Shown here: piece after piece, positions 41,829 through 55,877 of the stretch
Position numbering within the stretch: the stretch's first letter is position 1
How the letters are laid out: each line of letters opens with the position of its first letter
DNA from: Engraulis encrasicolus
Lineage: Eukaryota; Chordata; Actinopteri; Clupeiformes; Engraulidae
Direction: 5' to 3'
Length of the DNA: 64,000 nt
NCBI RefSeq assembly: GCF_034702125.1
Contig: NC_085861.1
Coordinates: 2,695,796-2,759,795 of the forward strand
Notes under the pieces: model-generated
Databases searched by the model: none
Seen by the model: the letters and a program-made list of their open reading frames with translations, nothing else
What the model was told of the DNA's origin: nothing
Made by a program: the position numbers and the translations under genes

Positions 41829-44800
41829 CTGATAAACACAAAGACACAATAAAATAAATATAATGTTGAGTTTCATTTCTGTTGTCGTCTCCATTTACGT
41901 TACATCCTCAAACAAGCTGGGTTCTAATATAAGGCACTCTTCTTATCAAAAAAGAATTAAAGGACTTAATTTAAACGGCTATTTACTGTAACACCATCAC
42001 CAGTATAACAGCATGGCCGACCGTACGTTAAAGGTTAGTTAATGGTGTTTGACCTAAAATACTTATGTTATAATCAAGGCTTTTCATACTTTTTGTATAA
42101 GAAGAGTGTCTTGGACTCCCTCTTTTTTTTATATCATTGTATTAATTGTTTATGATGCCGTACCTCAGATGTATTGAGTGGAGCAGTAGATGGTGGGGGG
42201 CTCAGAAGAGGAGAGGAGAGGAGAGGAGAGGAGAGGAGAGGAGAGGAGAGGAGAGGACAGGAGAGGAGAGGAGAGGAGAGGAGAGGAGAGGAAAGGAGAG
42301 GAGAGGAGAGGAGAGGAGAGGAGAGGAGAGGGGGAGAAAGGAGAGGGGAGGAGAGGAGAGGAGAGGGGGAGAGAAGAGAAGAGAGGAGAGGAGAGGAGAG
42401 GGGAGGAGAGGAGAGGAGAGGAGAGGAGAGGAGAGGGGAGAAGAGAGGAGAGGAGAGGAGAAGTGAAGAGAGGGCAGGGGAGGAGGAGAGGAGAGGAGAA
42501 GTGAAGAGAGGGCAGGGGAGGAGGAGAGGAGAGGGGAGGAGAGGAGAGGAGAGGGGAGGGGGGGAGGAGGAGAGGGGAGGAGAGGAGAGGGGGAGAAAGG
42601 AGAGGAGAGGGGAGGAGAGGAGAGGAGAGGAGAGGGGGAGAGAAGAGAAGAGAGGAGAGGAGAGGGGAGGAGGAGAGGAGAGGAGAGGAGAGGGGAGGGG
42701 AGGAGAGGGGAGGAGAGGAGAGGAGAGGAGAGGAGAGGAGAGGAGAGGAGAGGAGAGGAGAAGAGGGGGAGAGAAGAGAGGAGAGGAGACGAGAGGAGAG
42801 AAGAGGAGAGGGGAGGGGAGGGGAGGAGGAGAGGGGAGGAGAGGAGTAGAAGAGGAGAGGAGAGGAGAGAAGAGGGGAGAAGAGAGGAGAGGAGAGAAGA
42901 GAGGAGAGGATACGGGAGGAGAGGAGAGGAGAGTGGAGGAGAGGAGAGGGGAGAAGAGGAGAGGAGAGGGGGAGAGAGGAGAGGAGAGGGGGAGAAAATA
43001 AAAGAGAGGAGAGGAGACAGGAGGAGAGGAGGAGAGAGTAGGAGAGGAGAGGAGGAGAGGGGAGGGGAGGAGGAGAGGAGAGGGGAGAGGAGACGGGAGG
43101 AGAGGAGGGGAGAGGAGAGAAGACGGGAGGAGAGGAGAGGGGAGGGGAGGAGGAGAGGAGAGGAGAGGAGATGAGAGGGGTGGAGTAGAAGAGGAGAGAG
43201 GAGAGGAGAGGGGAGGGGAGGAGGAGAGGGGAGGAGAGGAGAGGGGGAGAGAGGAGAGGAGAGGGGAGGGGGAGAGAGGAGAGGAGAGGAGAGGAGGCAA
43301 GAGGAGAGGAGAGAGGAGAGGAAATAAGAGGAGGGTGGGGAGAAGGAGAGGAAATAAGAGGATGAGAGTGGTGGGGAGAGAGGAGAGGAGAGCAGAGGAG
43401 AGGACAGGAGAGGAGAGCAAGAGGAGAGAAGGAGGGCGGGGAGAAGGAGAGGGGGAGAGGAGGCAAGAGGAGAGGAGAGGAGGGGAGGGGAGGGGAGGGA
43501 AAGAGGGCGGGAGAAGGAGAGGAGATAAGAGGATGAGAGAGGAGAGGAGAGGATTGGAGAGGAGGCAAGAGGAGAGGAGGCAAGAGGAGAGTAGAGTAGA
43601 GGAGATGAGAGGAGAGGAGAGAGGAGAGGAGAGCAGAGGAGAGGAGGCAAGAGGAGAGGAGGCAAGAGGAGAGAAGGAGGGCGGGGAGAAGGAGAGGGGG
43701 AGAGGAGGCAAGAGGAGAGGAGAGGAGGGGAGGGGAGGGGAGGGAAAGAGGGCGGGAGAAGGAGAGGAGATAAGAGGATGAGAGAGGAGAGGAGAGGATT
43801 GGAGAGGAGGCAAGAGGAGAGGAGAGGAGGCAAGAGGAGAGTAGAGTAGAGGAGATGAGAGGAGAGAGGAGAGGAGAGCAGAGGAGAGGAGGCAAGAGGA
43901 GAGGAGGCAAGAGGAGAGAAGGAGGGCGGGGAGAAGGAGAGGGGGAGAGGAGGCAAGAGGAGAGGAGAGGAGAGGAGGCCAGAGGAGAGGAGGGGAGGAG
44001 AGGAGGGGAGGCAAGAGGAGAGGAGAGGAGAGGAGAGGAGGGGAGGCAAGAGGAGAGGAGAGGAGGCCAGAGGAGAGGAGGGGAGGCAAGAGGAGAGGAG
44101 AGGAGAGGAGAGGAGGGGAGGCAAGAGGAGAGGAGAGGAGAGGAGAGGAGAGGAGAGGAGGCCAGAGGAGAGGAGAGGAGAGGAGAGGAGAGGAGAGGAG
44201 GCAAGAGGAGAGGAGAGGGAGAGTTTGTGATGCATTACCTCCGATGTGTTGTGGGGTGGGGCGGTCAGAAGAGGGGCGGAGATCTGAGTGGTAGGCGGTG
44301 GGACGGTCAGAAGAGAGGCGGGGATCTGGTTGGTTACGTACATGACCGGCTGCAATCAACACACACAGAAAATACAGGTTGTCCCAAAAATGTATGCACA
44401 CTTTAAATCATTATCATCAAGTAGGTGTTTGTTGAAATTCATGAAATTCCAATTTGTATTAGATTTCAACAACCTAATTTTTATGTTTAGTCCAGGCCTG
44501 GAATTTCGTCATTTTAGGGGCAAGGCCACTTGGCCTTTTGAGTTGTCATTTTTTCAAGGGCACAAAGGCCAAAAGCCAGGGCACCAAGGCCATATATATA
44601 TTTTTTTTAATTATAGCAGTCAAATTGAAATGTAACCAGTATTCATCAGGCCGGCTGCTGTTAATTGCAAATGAAGTGCAAAATACAATACTGTGTGAAG
44701 GGTAGTTTGACCATGTTTGTGCCAGCAAAACGGAGGACATGATTTTGGCTGGGGGATTTGGGGGTCCTCCCCCAAGAAGAATTCTGTTTCTTAGGGGCTT

Positions 44801-47800
44801 CCACGTAGCTGGATATTTTTATATGTGGATATTTTTTTCTCCTGGTTGCATTGGTTTTGCATTGGGTTTGGCCTTCCGTTTCCACGTAGCAGATATTTAC
44901 AATCCAGATATAAAAAGCAGGAGAAAAACATATCCTGAATAGGGGGCTGAAACGCAAGTGTTCAAAGTGTTACAATGGAGCATTTATTTTTATCCACATG
45001 TTGCGCTTACACCTAACCAGGAGAAAAAAATACCCTGCTAAAAAAATATCCTGCTTAGTGGAAACAGCACCTTAGATGCAATTTCATGCATTTTAATCAA
45101 TTAGGCGTCAGAGTGGGCATCAAGGCTACTGTGGCCTTATGGCAGATATTTTTTCCAAGGGCCTCATGCCCCTCGCGAAATTCCTGCCCTGGTTTAGTCA
45201 CCACCTGTTAGCATCCGTTAGCTTTGGAGCTTGTGATGGACAAATCGATGGAAATGCTTGTGGCCGGACATCGCCACCTTGAAGCTATTGATCGCCGCAT
45301 TGATGGACTTGTCGTGCACAATTGCCAGCTGGAATCGATCGGCTTGGAAGCTAGGTTGCTCGAAACTTCAACTGTATGTGAAATGTGTGGCCAGTCACAT
45401 GAGAATTGCTGCGGAATAGAAAAGGAATGTCTGCATAAACCAAACATAAATCTTATTTTTGCTTTGGCGCCCCAGCTGGAGCTGCAGCGACCTGACCTAG
45501 TTCAAGACTCTTATCTCTCCTTGGAGGACAAGCAACGTCTGGACTCTCTGCCTCCCTTCCTATTACCATTGGCACCTGGAGGTGTTTTTCACTTGCTTTG
45601 GGACAGTGCGAGGCCGTTCCTGGGACGGTTGAGTTATGGCTCAGAGTGGGGTGATAAGCTATCCAGTGCCCACCCCTCTCCTTAATCTTCAACGCGTCCT
45701 CTGGTTCTATCTGCTACCCACCCCTACCCCCCACCCCCTCCCCCCGGTTGATACAATGTCTTGTCTTTACTGCTTATACTATATGTGAGGTTTTTATTCT
45801 ATGCCTTGATGTTTTTAATTTCTGCAATGTGGAGCTATGGAATCTTTTTTCTCCTCATCCTTACCCAATGTTGTATAACACTTAGCATGTACTTTATTGT
45901 TACACTTTGTAATGTAATGTAAGTTACTGTACTGTGCTGTTTTTGCGGCGCCCCACATAGTGGCAGCCGTTACCCTAAGTTTCCCCTTGTGGGATCAATA
46001 AACATAAGTCTAAGTCTAAGATGTATCCCTAAAATAAAGTGTTACCGAAATTCCTTGGAGAGGGACCTGAAACTCGTATGAGAGTTACAAGGAGAGGGAA
46101 CTGAAACTCGTACGAGACTTACAAGGAGAAGTCCAGTTGCTTACAGTTAAACTCTTTGGATAATGTGACCTGGATACATCAACCCCTTAGCACAGAGCCT
46201 ACGTTATATACTTACGGTCACCAGAGCCTATGTTATAACCTTACTGTCACCAGAGCCTATGTTATAACCTTACTGTCACCTGAGCCTATGTTATAACCTT
46301 ACGTTACGGTCACCAGAGCCTATGTTATAACCTTACTGTCACCAGAGCCTATGTTATAACCTTACGGTCATCAGAGCCTAGGTTATAACCTTACTGTCAT
46401 CAGAGCCTATGTTATAACCTTACTGTCACCAGAGCCTACGTTATAACCTTACGGTCACCAGAGCCTACGTTATAACCTTACTGTCATCAGAGCCTATGTT
46501 ATAACCTTACTGTCACCAGAGCCTATGTTATAACCTTACTGTCACCAGAGCCCATGTTATAAACTTACAGTCACCAAAATTGCAATGATTATGTCTTATT
46601 TGTTACTTGAGGCTCTCAGTCATGTCATAGCAATGTTGTTATGATGTAGTTGAGTATTTTCAGCAAATAGTGAATAGGCCCGTCGTCGGTGACCCCATCT
46701 GCATGAAGAAGCTACGAGAACCTTCACAAACAATTCTCACAGTTTGTCTCACCTGGGCTTCACCTGTGCAGGTGGCTTTGCAGCCAAAGGTCGACACGTA
46801 GATGGAGACGATGAACTGCAGTATTGACAGCACCAGCATCACGCCAACCGTTCCCCACAGTCTGCTCTGTTGAAGTGCAAACAAACATTCACGTTGCAGT
46901 AGGGCTGTAACGATATTGCATCGAGCCGAGAAATCGCGATACACAGAGTCGCGATACACAGAGTCACAATACATGGGTTCTGAACGATGTTATGAGGAGG
47001 GGCAAGACACTGGCAGCCAACCAGGTGAGCTATTTTTTTGACCGACAGCGGTTTGCAACAATCAGAGGTTGAGTTGTGCGCAGATAGTTTTGCGCAGTCA
47101 GGTTATAAACAAAATTTGGAACCCATGTATTAGGGGTGGGCGATATGGGCAAAAAAAGTTATCTCGATAATTTTTTTAATTTTCACGATAACGATAATTT
47201 GACGATAATTTCCAAAAACACTTGCAAAAACAAGTAGGCTAGGGCCTATTTCGGGGGGGGGGGGGGGTTTGTAAATCAATGTGTACCGTAATATGGGAAT
47301 TTGGCATGGGAAGGGTGAGTAAGCAGAACATTGTTGGCCTATGTAGCCTAAAACTGCATGTTACCAAGAGGTCTGCATAAATGATGGAATGTCTACATCA
47401 CAAAGCATGGCAGTATACCAAAGCTACACATTTATGCTGTCTATGATTTGTGCATGATTCCAGACTAATTTCAATTCTGCACTGGAGGTAGTAGTGCTGC
47501 ATTTGTGTTTTAACTGGGGAGGGACAGAGTTGGGAAAAAATGCTGTGTTGAAGAGCTTTCACTTTTTTTTTTAAATAATATGCATATGCTGGACTGTAAA
47601 GTAATACTTCATCACTTGTCATGAAAACATATCCATGTAAATAAAAAATAGTTTTATGGTGTATTGCTAATGATTCTGTTAGAGGACAATCATTTTTGAC
47701 TGGAAACAGTGCATTTGTAGATAGGAAGCAGAACCTAACTATGACAGCTGGAAATTGCATGTGTTGGATTTCACACATTGTAATTTAACTCACTGCGCGA

Positions 47801-49982
47801 GTCTAACTTAACATTACTTGTCCACCTAAGCAGTTATGATATCTATACATGCAGGTGGGTGTTTGAGTAGTGAGTAACAGCCAATCTAGTTGTAGAGAAC
47901 AACATTGCTTAGCTTAGTTCGCTAACTAGCATGCTAACGGTAGGGACACATACACGCGAATTTGCGAACTTTGCCATTCATTCCTATGAGACAGGCGAAG
48001 GCAAGCGATGGCGAGGCGAAGGCAAGCGATGGCAAGCGACAGCAAGCGAACAGGAGCGAAGCGAAGCGAAATTATTAAAGAAAGTTTAATGTTATGCAAA
48101 TGAGGAGCGAATTCGCCTGCCACGGCCCAATCAAATCAACAATATACTGTTCCATTCCATTTGATTCGCCGCGACGACCTGATGACGGTTGAATTTCGCC
48201 TCTCTTCGCTTCGCCTTGCTTCGCCTCCTATGTGTCCCTACCGTAACGCGATTTCTCAGACCAGAGACAAAGCTATTTCTCTTCCTAACTATTTGGCTTT
48301 CCATAATCACAGACAGTTGCTGATTAAAGCACATAGTTCCAAAACGCCCTCAGCATCATGCAATGGCTGGTTTAATGGTTGAATTCCTCATGTAAATCCA
48401 CCATTTGGATAACAGCAACTCTCCTCCACTGCCCAGCAGCAGCGCTGCACGAGTGACACCACCACGAGATCTCTCCTTCTGCCAAAACGCTGCAGCCCGC
48501 GCCCCCTCAGCACTGTCTGCTCATTGGTTCACAGACTTATTCTCCAGTTCACAACAACATTACTATTGGCTCAAAGTCTTGGCTGTCGTCGCTGTCTGGA
48601 GGAGTCCTATACCTCGTTCAAAAAGTCGAGAATCCCAAGAAAGCCGACCTAAAACCTCGGGAAAGTGGGCGTGAAGATTTGGTGACGCAATGTCAGATCG
48701 ATAATTATCGAGGTTGATCTCAGGCGGAAGTATAGAACAACGAGTTCCCGACCTTGTGTTTTGTATGGCGACACACGCATCATCATCATGGCGCCCATGC
48801 ATGGAACTAGCATGTAAACAGTATCAGAAATGCTAAAATATCATCTTGTAATCACTATCAACAACACCAGTTGATGTCATTCAATTGCAGATGTACATAT
48901 GTCAGCACTGCTGGTATCTGACTGTTTGATTTAGTCTACTTAAGCTAAAATGATATGTCGTGGGTGTGAAGGCTCAAGGTGAGGTGAAAAAAAGAAAAGA
49001 GAACCAAAACAAAACACGCATGAATCCCGATTGTTCCGGGATCAGTGGCGTTCATGCGCCAAACTCCAGAACTCGATTGTCATGTGAGCAGTGTCGTCAG
49101 CTGTCTCGAGAGGTCCCGAGCTGGTGAAGGCAACACTAGGGTTGAGTTTGTTGAGTTTAGCGACTTCATAAAAATATCTCGATATTGCAAAATTACTCAT
49201 CGACAAAACAACATTCACGATAATTTCGCAGACGATATGTATCGCCCACCCTTACCATGTATACTGTATGGCAATGCAAAGGAGGCAGTATGATGATACA
49301 CCCTTTCAAAGTTTGGTTACCTTTCAGTCCAGAAAGCAACAAAGACAGTCAAAAAAGATGAGGAGGAAAACTCTGCAATCACAAACTGCGTCTCATTATT
49401 TATTTATATTACCACCATGTCCAAAAGCAAACGCGTTTCGGCTATCAAGCCTTCATCAGTGCGTGGTACCATGGTCGATTTTTGTTAGGGAAACAATATT
49501 GCCCTGGAAATGGCTGACGTTCTCTGGCTCACTGCAAACGTTACAGACCACAGTTCAGGTTAAGTGTATACAAACTAGGGGTGGGCATAGTTTTTTAAAT
49601 CTAGGTTAATCTCACTGTAATTATGAAATTAATTTAGATTAATCTAGATTAATCTATATAAAAATTGGCTCATTCAGAATAGGCACGCTAGCGAAATAAC
49701 GACGAAAAAAAACCCCTAGGGGGTTTCTTAAGATGGCGCATTAGACCAGTGCTCATCTCTTTTTTCCAAAATGCATCTCATCATCAAAAAAATGTTTGAT
49801 ATTTGGTGATGAAAAAAAATCACTGCAATATTTGAAAAGTGTTTCGATGTTAGGAAGCATTTACAGTCATAATATACTGACATTTCAAAATGAACAGTGC
49901 TATAAATTGTAGAGGCAAATACAGATAAATCTAATTTAGACTATTTAAACAAAATTACCTCAACAATTCAGCATTTCTAATG

Positions 49983-50063
<81 letters not shown>

Positions 50064-53000
50064 TCTGCCACTGACTGTTAGAAAGGGCAGCGGCTCCTTT
50101 AGAGAGGGAGGAGCTGCGCAGAAGGTACAGCAAAGTCAGAGCCAGGCTACGCGAGGTTGGCTATATCAAGCGCAACAACCGCGAGGTGTATCTGTCTGAC
50201 ATGAGTCGCAAATGTGCGATCATAACAGACATTCAGCGAGAGTAGATATTGACAGATTCAGTTTGACAATCTTCAAAATGTATATCAAGCGGAAATATTT
50301 TGCCATTATGACACAAGCAAGATTTTTGGAACAGGACTGTTGTTTGTGTTCCATGCAATGCGTGAGGAAATGTAGGCTATGTCGGGTTGGTAGCCTACAC
50401 AATCTCAAACAATAACGTCTCTCTAGTCTACCACTTGTGAAAAAGCACTAAAACAACACCTACCACGGCAGAGAGATTAATGTTTACAGCATGCAAACAC
50501 TGTTCATATTTAGTAGGTCTGCTGAGCAACAGGTGGAGAGGCGAAGCGACTGGAGGGCAGTCTGAAAGCGTCTGTCAATCGAACGCTATGGTGACGCGCA
50601 TCCCCAAACCCCAAATCCATATTTTGAGAATAGATTAACGTGCGATATTTTCTTTGTCGCGCGATAAGAGTCTCACATTATCGCAGCACGTTAATGCCGA
50701 TAACAGCCCACCACTAATACAAACCTGCAGTCTATAGCAGCTATAGGAGTCACAGTAATAGTAGTAGATTGTATACAAACCTGCAGTTCATAGCAGCTAT
50801 AGGAGTCACAGTAATAGTAGTAGATTGTATACAAACCTGCAGTCCATAGCAGCTATAGGAGTTACAGTAATAGTAGTAGATTGGGACGACGAAGTCGAGG
50901 CTGTGGAGAATGATGGCCACACCGGCCGTTATGGAGCTGATGATGTTCATCCCCAGGGAGGCTTTGACCTGCATGGAAATACAGGTAGGCAGCAATGCAG
51001 TTAAACGTATGCATATATTATATATATATAAAATATATAATAATAGCAGTGCCATGGAAATACAGATAGGCAGCAATGTAGTTAAACGTATATATATTAT
51101 ATACAGGTATCAGGCTTGTACGAAATTCCGAATTGAAAAAAATTCGATTCAAAGTAATGCCATAATACGAACACTAGGTGGTGGTGTTCTAGAACTTTCA
51201 ATGGGTGGTGTAGATTAAATTAAAAGAAATTCAAGGTAATGACACCACCTAGTGTGCGTATTATGGCATTACTTTGAATTGAAATTCACTCAATTCGGAA
51301 TTTCGTACAAGCCTGTCAGGTATATATATTATACGTATAATAATAGCAGTGCCTTTACAAAGGTGAGTATCACAATTCTTGAAATAAATTCTACTCTAAT
51401 GAGCAAAATGCTCTTGGGATACTGCACATCCACTGAACTTTTATTTTCAAAGCAGGACAATTGGGAAAAGTAATTCAATTTTATAAAATATTTGTCAGAA
51501 AGTGAAGAAATGTAATTTTAAAAAAATAGACATCTGTCTTTGGAATATTCAACTTTGAAATATCAACTTTGCTGAGCATCTTAAACAAATATTTTGTGGC
51601 ATAGCCATGGTTTCTGATGACTGCTTTGCATCTGTGGTGCATGGAGTCGATCAAAGTCCGTCAGCGGTCAACAGGTTTTGCAGACCACAATTCCTCTGCA
51701 TTTATTGGTTTTGCCTATTAAGCAGCATTTTTTTAAAAACTTCACCCCACACGTTTATGGGACTAAGGTCCAGGAATTGTGCTGGCCACTTTATTACGTT
51801 GGGTGCTGTTGGCCAGGAGCCATGATTTTGCTTGCTTGCTGGTGTATTTAGGGTCATTGTCTTGTTGAAACATCCACTTCAAAGGCATTTCCTCTTCAGC
51901 ATATAGGGCAGTGTTTCTCAACCTTTTTTTAGGCGAGGCACCCTTTCAATTCATAAAAAATTTCAAGGCAATCCAAACCAGCAAGCAGTAATATGGTATC
52001 GCATCCAATATCACACAAGCTTAGAAAAGTAACACATTTGGAGACGTCACACAACCTACGTTCGAAGTTGCAGCTGACTGGGGCGACCTATATTTACTTT
52101 ATTGTGCGTAAATGGCAGATGAACGATTCCACTGACTAACATTAATTTATCAATTTAGACACATAAGTATTATATTATTACATAATTTATTTATCAGCCA
52201 CGTTTCTGCGGCACCCCTGAGGGGGACCTGTGGCACCCTAGGGTGCCCCGGCACCCCTGTTGAGAAACACTGATATAGGGCAACTAAAATGACTTCTTCT
52301 TCCAATATCCGGATGTACTAAAACTGATCCATGATCCCTTAAGTGCAATTGGCTTGAGGAATTTTGGCATTCCCTCAGGACATTGCACATTAAAATACAG
52401 TACAATATAACATGTTTATAGCGCAATATTTTGCATGCATGAGGATTGCAATATTTCGTTTGCATGCTTATGATGAGGATTAGGGAGGGGGGGGCGTTTG
52501 CATGCTTATGATGAGGATGGGGGGGGGGGGGGGGCGTTTGCATGCTTATGATGAGGATTAGGGAGGGGGGGGGGCGTTGGGATGCTTATGATGAGGATTA
52601 GGGAGGGGGGGGCGTTTGCACGCTTAAGGGCTCTGCATACTTCACGTGCGCACTTTGGCGTGTGTGGCGCGAGAACCATTAATGACGTCATCACTTGCGA
52701 CAGACTATTCATACTTCAACAGGCTTTCGCTCGCATTGTCGGAAGTGCCCTCTGCTGTTCATGAGAGAAACGGCAGTATCTTTCACAACTCGCAGCGTGA
52801 GTTCTACGGATGTATAAAATAGAAAGCCAAACAGGGCTGCTGTAGGGCTACTGAACGTCTGACTTGTGACTTACCACATTGAAACATATATTTTTGTTGT
52901 AGCCTACATTGCCAGATCATTCCATTACCATGTGAGGGCATTGTTCTGTCGGCAGAATTTATAAATAGTTCGCCAACACAACGTGCTTCTGAACAAAGTA

Positions 53001-55804
53001 AACAATTGTTTCACTGAACAACATTTAAGAGAGAAGATAAAATAACTCTCTAGGACATTTTATTATCCTCAAAATGATGCAGGATCCATTCTGTAGTAGC
53101 CTACAGTAGTTGTAGCCTCTCTTCGCAACTCCTGCTTTGTCTGCCTACCTGCATGGTCGCTAGTGGCGCACGACATGTTACAAAAAATGTGGGGTGCACG
53201 ACGTCGCGACACGGCAGCTCGCGCCACGGCGTGTGACGTCATTTTGGGTCACGTGACGGCGCGAGTGAGGTCGCGAGTGATGTCGCGAGTGAAGTATGAA
53301 GGAGGGTAGCGCCAGTCACGACAAGTATGAATCCCCCTTTATGATGAGGATTAGGGGGGTGGGGGGGGGGGCGTTTGCATGCTTATGATGAGGATTAGGG
53401 AGGGGGGGGCGTTTGCACACTTATGATGAGGATTATGGAGGGGGGGGCGTTTGCATGCTTATGATGAGAATGGGGGGGGGTGCGTTTGCATGCTTATGAT
53501 GAGGATTAGGGAGGGGGGGGGCGTTTGCATGCTTATGATGAGGATTAGGGGGGGGGGCGTTTGCACACTTATGATGAGGTAAAGATACTCACCATACAGC
53601 TGCTGAGCTTCTTGTAAGCCCTCACGGTCAGAGAACCGGCTGTGATGTACTGAAACACACAATAATCATTTCCATTGATTGTAGCACTCAAATGTACAGT
53701 ATTTCAGTTTATATTGTAGGTTTCCAATCATGGTGATATACACATGCTTTACTGTATGTTAATACATGTTGTGTTTTAAGTTAATAAGGATGTCACATTG
53801 AATAACAATTATGTATGATAATGTGCTGTACAAGTCATTTTGATTGATTGATTGATTGATTGATCGATCGATTGCAGAGGTGGAAAGAGTACTAAAATAT
53901 TGTACTCAAATACAAGTACTGTTACTCTGTTGAAAATGTACTCAAGTACGAGTAAATTTACCAGTCAAAAAATCTACTCAAGTAAAAGTAAAAAGTAAAT
54001 AATTTAAAATTTACTTTGAGTAAAAGTAAAAAGTTACTTTTTAACAATCAGCGTTTTCTGACTCTAGATGTGCAAGGGGTGCACTGGGTTAGAGGAAGAA
54101 CAGCTAATGTTGATCTCCTCTGAGTTAAGTGAATCTCCATCGTCAGCCTCCATGTCAGCCATCATCGTTTGGGTGAGAGACAGGTGGCACGCGCCAACTC
54201 TTTACAAACTAGGCTAGAATTCTAGAGTTGTTTTTTTTTACTCAGTAACGCTTGTGCTGTAAAATGTACAGAAGTATATTACTTGAAAGAAAATATACTC
54301 AAGTAAAAGTAAAATTACACATTTTGAAAAGTAGTTTAAAAAGTACAAGTACACAAAAAAGCTACTCAATTACAGTAACGCGAGTAAAGTAATTAGTTAC
54401 TTTCCACCTCTGATCGATTGAATACATGTCATGTGTTAAAGTTAACAATTAAATTGACTTGTGACTGTGTTCTAGCCAAATATTTCACTTAGTACTAAGT
54501 GATTAGCCATTTTAAGTTCGTTAAAATTTAATGTAAGGAAAAACAATAAGGCTTCACAATATAAATATTACATAATATAATAAAACAATAGGATCTCACA
54601 ATATAAAAGATGTAAGGGAAAATGTATTGTCCACACGTGACTATAGGAAAATATTTCCCAACAGGGCGAATAACACCCCCCGACGCCGAAGGCGATATCT
54701 AGGCTACTAAACTCCGGTTCATAACAGGATAATTTCTAATCGGCGACAGTAGGACCTGTTCCTGAAAAAAGCATCGACAACCCAAGCACTGCTGTGCGCC
54801 CTGACCATCATCTCGATCCTGTTACAGGCAGAGCACTGTGCGCCGGAAGGTTGGCTGGAGGAGGCAACTTCTAGGCTACACCCTTAAGGAAACTGTCAAC
54901 AAACTCCTCACTTGTTTAAAAAAAAAAACTAGAGTTAATAAAAAACGTCACGACAGCAGCCGTCGGACAGTTTGCTTTCTTGGAACGGCAACACTCGGAC
55001 ATGAATCTTGATGGGCTAGCCTATCACTCGGCCTTTGTTGTTAAGCTATTATTAGCTTCGTCAGGATGAGACATAACTATCAAAATGAATCGCTGAATGA
55101 GACTTCTAGTGTTGTTGTAATTCGGAGACGTTTGGAAAGTGGCTGGTTACCGGAGCATCAGTGGGCTACCGGCAACGTGCGTTAATGGCGCTGCCTGCTG
55201 CGATCTGTTACAAAAATCAGAAGCCAAGACATATCAGTGAAGATATGCCCGATCTACTTGCGGAGTGATCTCTGAAGTGACCAAACTCGTTGCCATTGGC
55301 ATTACTTAGTGGGCATTACAGAAAAATAGTGACCACCGAACGTTGGGGCCGCCCATTGAAAGTGAATGGGAGCTCTCGCAACATTCTAGAAGGCTGTATA
55401 ATATAATGAAACAATAGGACTTCACAATATAAAATATAATATAATAAAACAACAGGACTTCACAATATAAATATAATATAATAAAACAATAGGACTTCAC
55501 AATGTAAAATATTATGTAATAAAACAATAGGATCTCACAATATAAATATAATATAATAAAACAATAGGCCTTCTCAATATAAATACTATATAATAAAACA
55601 ATAGGACTTCACAATGTAAAATATTATGTAATAAAACAATAGGACTTCACAATATAAATATAATATAATGAAACAAGAGGATCTCACAATCGTCCCTCCC
55701 CAGAAGGGGATCCCACCGATAATGGACAGAGTTGGATTAAACGCTCCAACGATGCCAAACAGGAACGTGATGATTCCGATCATTATCTGGACAGTCTGTA
55801 GAAA

Positions 55805-55877
<73 letters not shown>

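Noticed and set aside
42134..44401. Very long minus-strand frames (up to 755 residues, SSPLL-rich) and plus-strand RGEE-rich frames
   Set aside because: They translate the (GGAGA)n satellite in several frames at once. Only the edges match real MS4A exon 6 sequence.
46193..46575. CRISPR-like array
   Set aside because: Units are contiguous 29-bp tandem repeats with no unique spacers, in a vertebrate intron.
52238..52712. Pro/His-rich minus-strand frames
   Set aside because: Translation of the G-rich minisatellite in intron 3.
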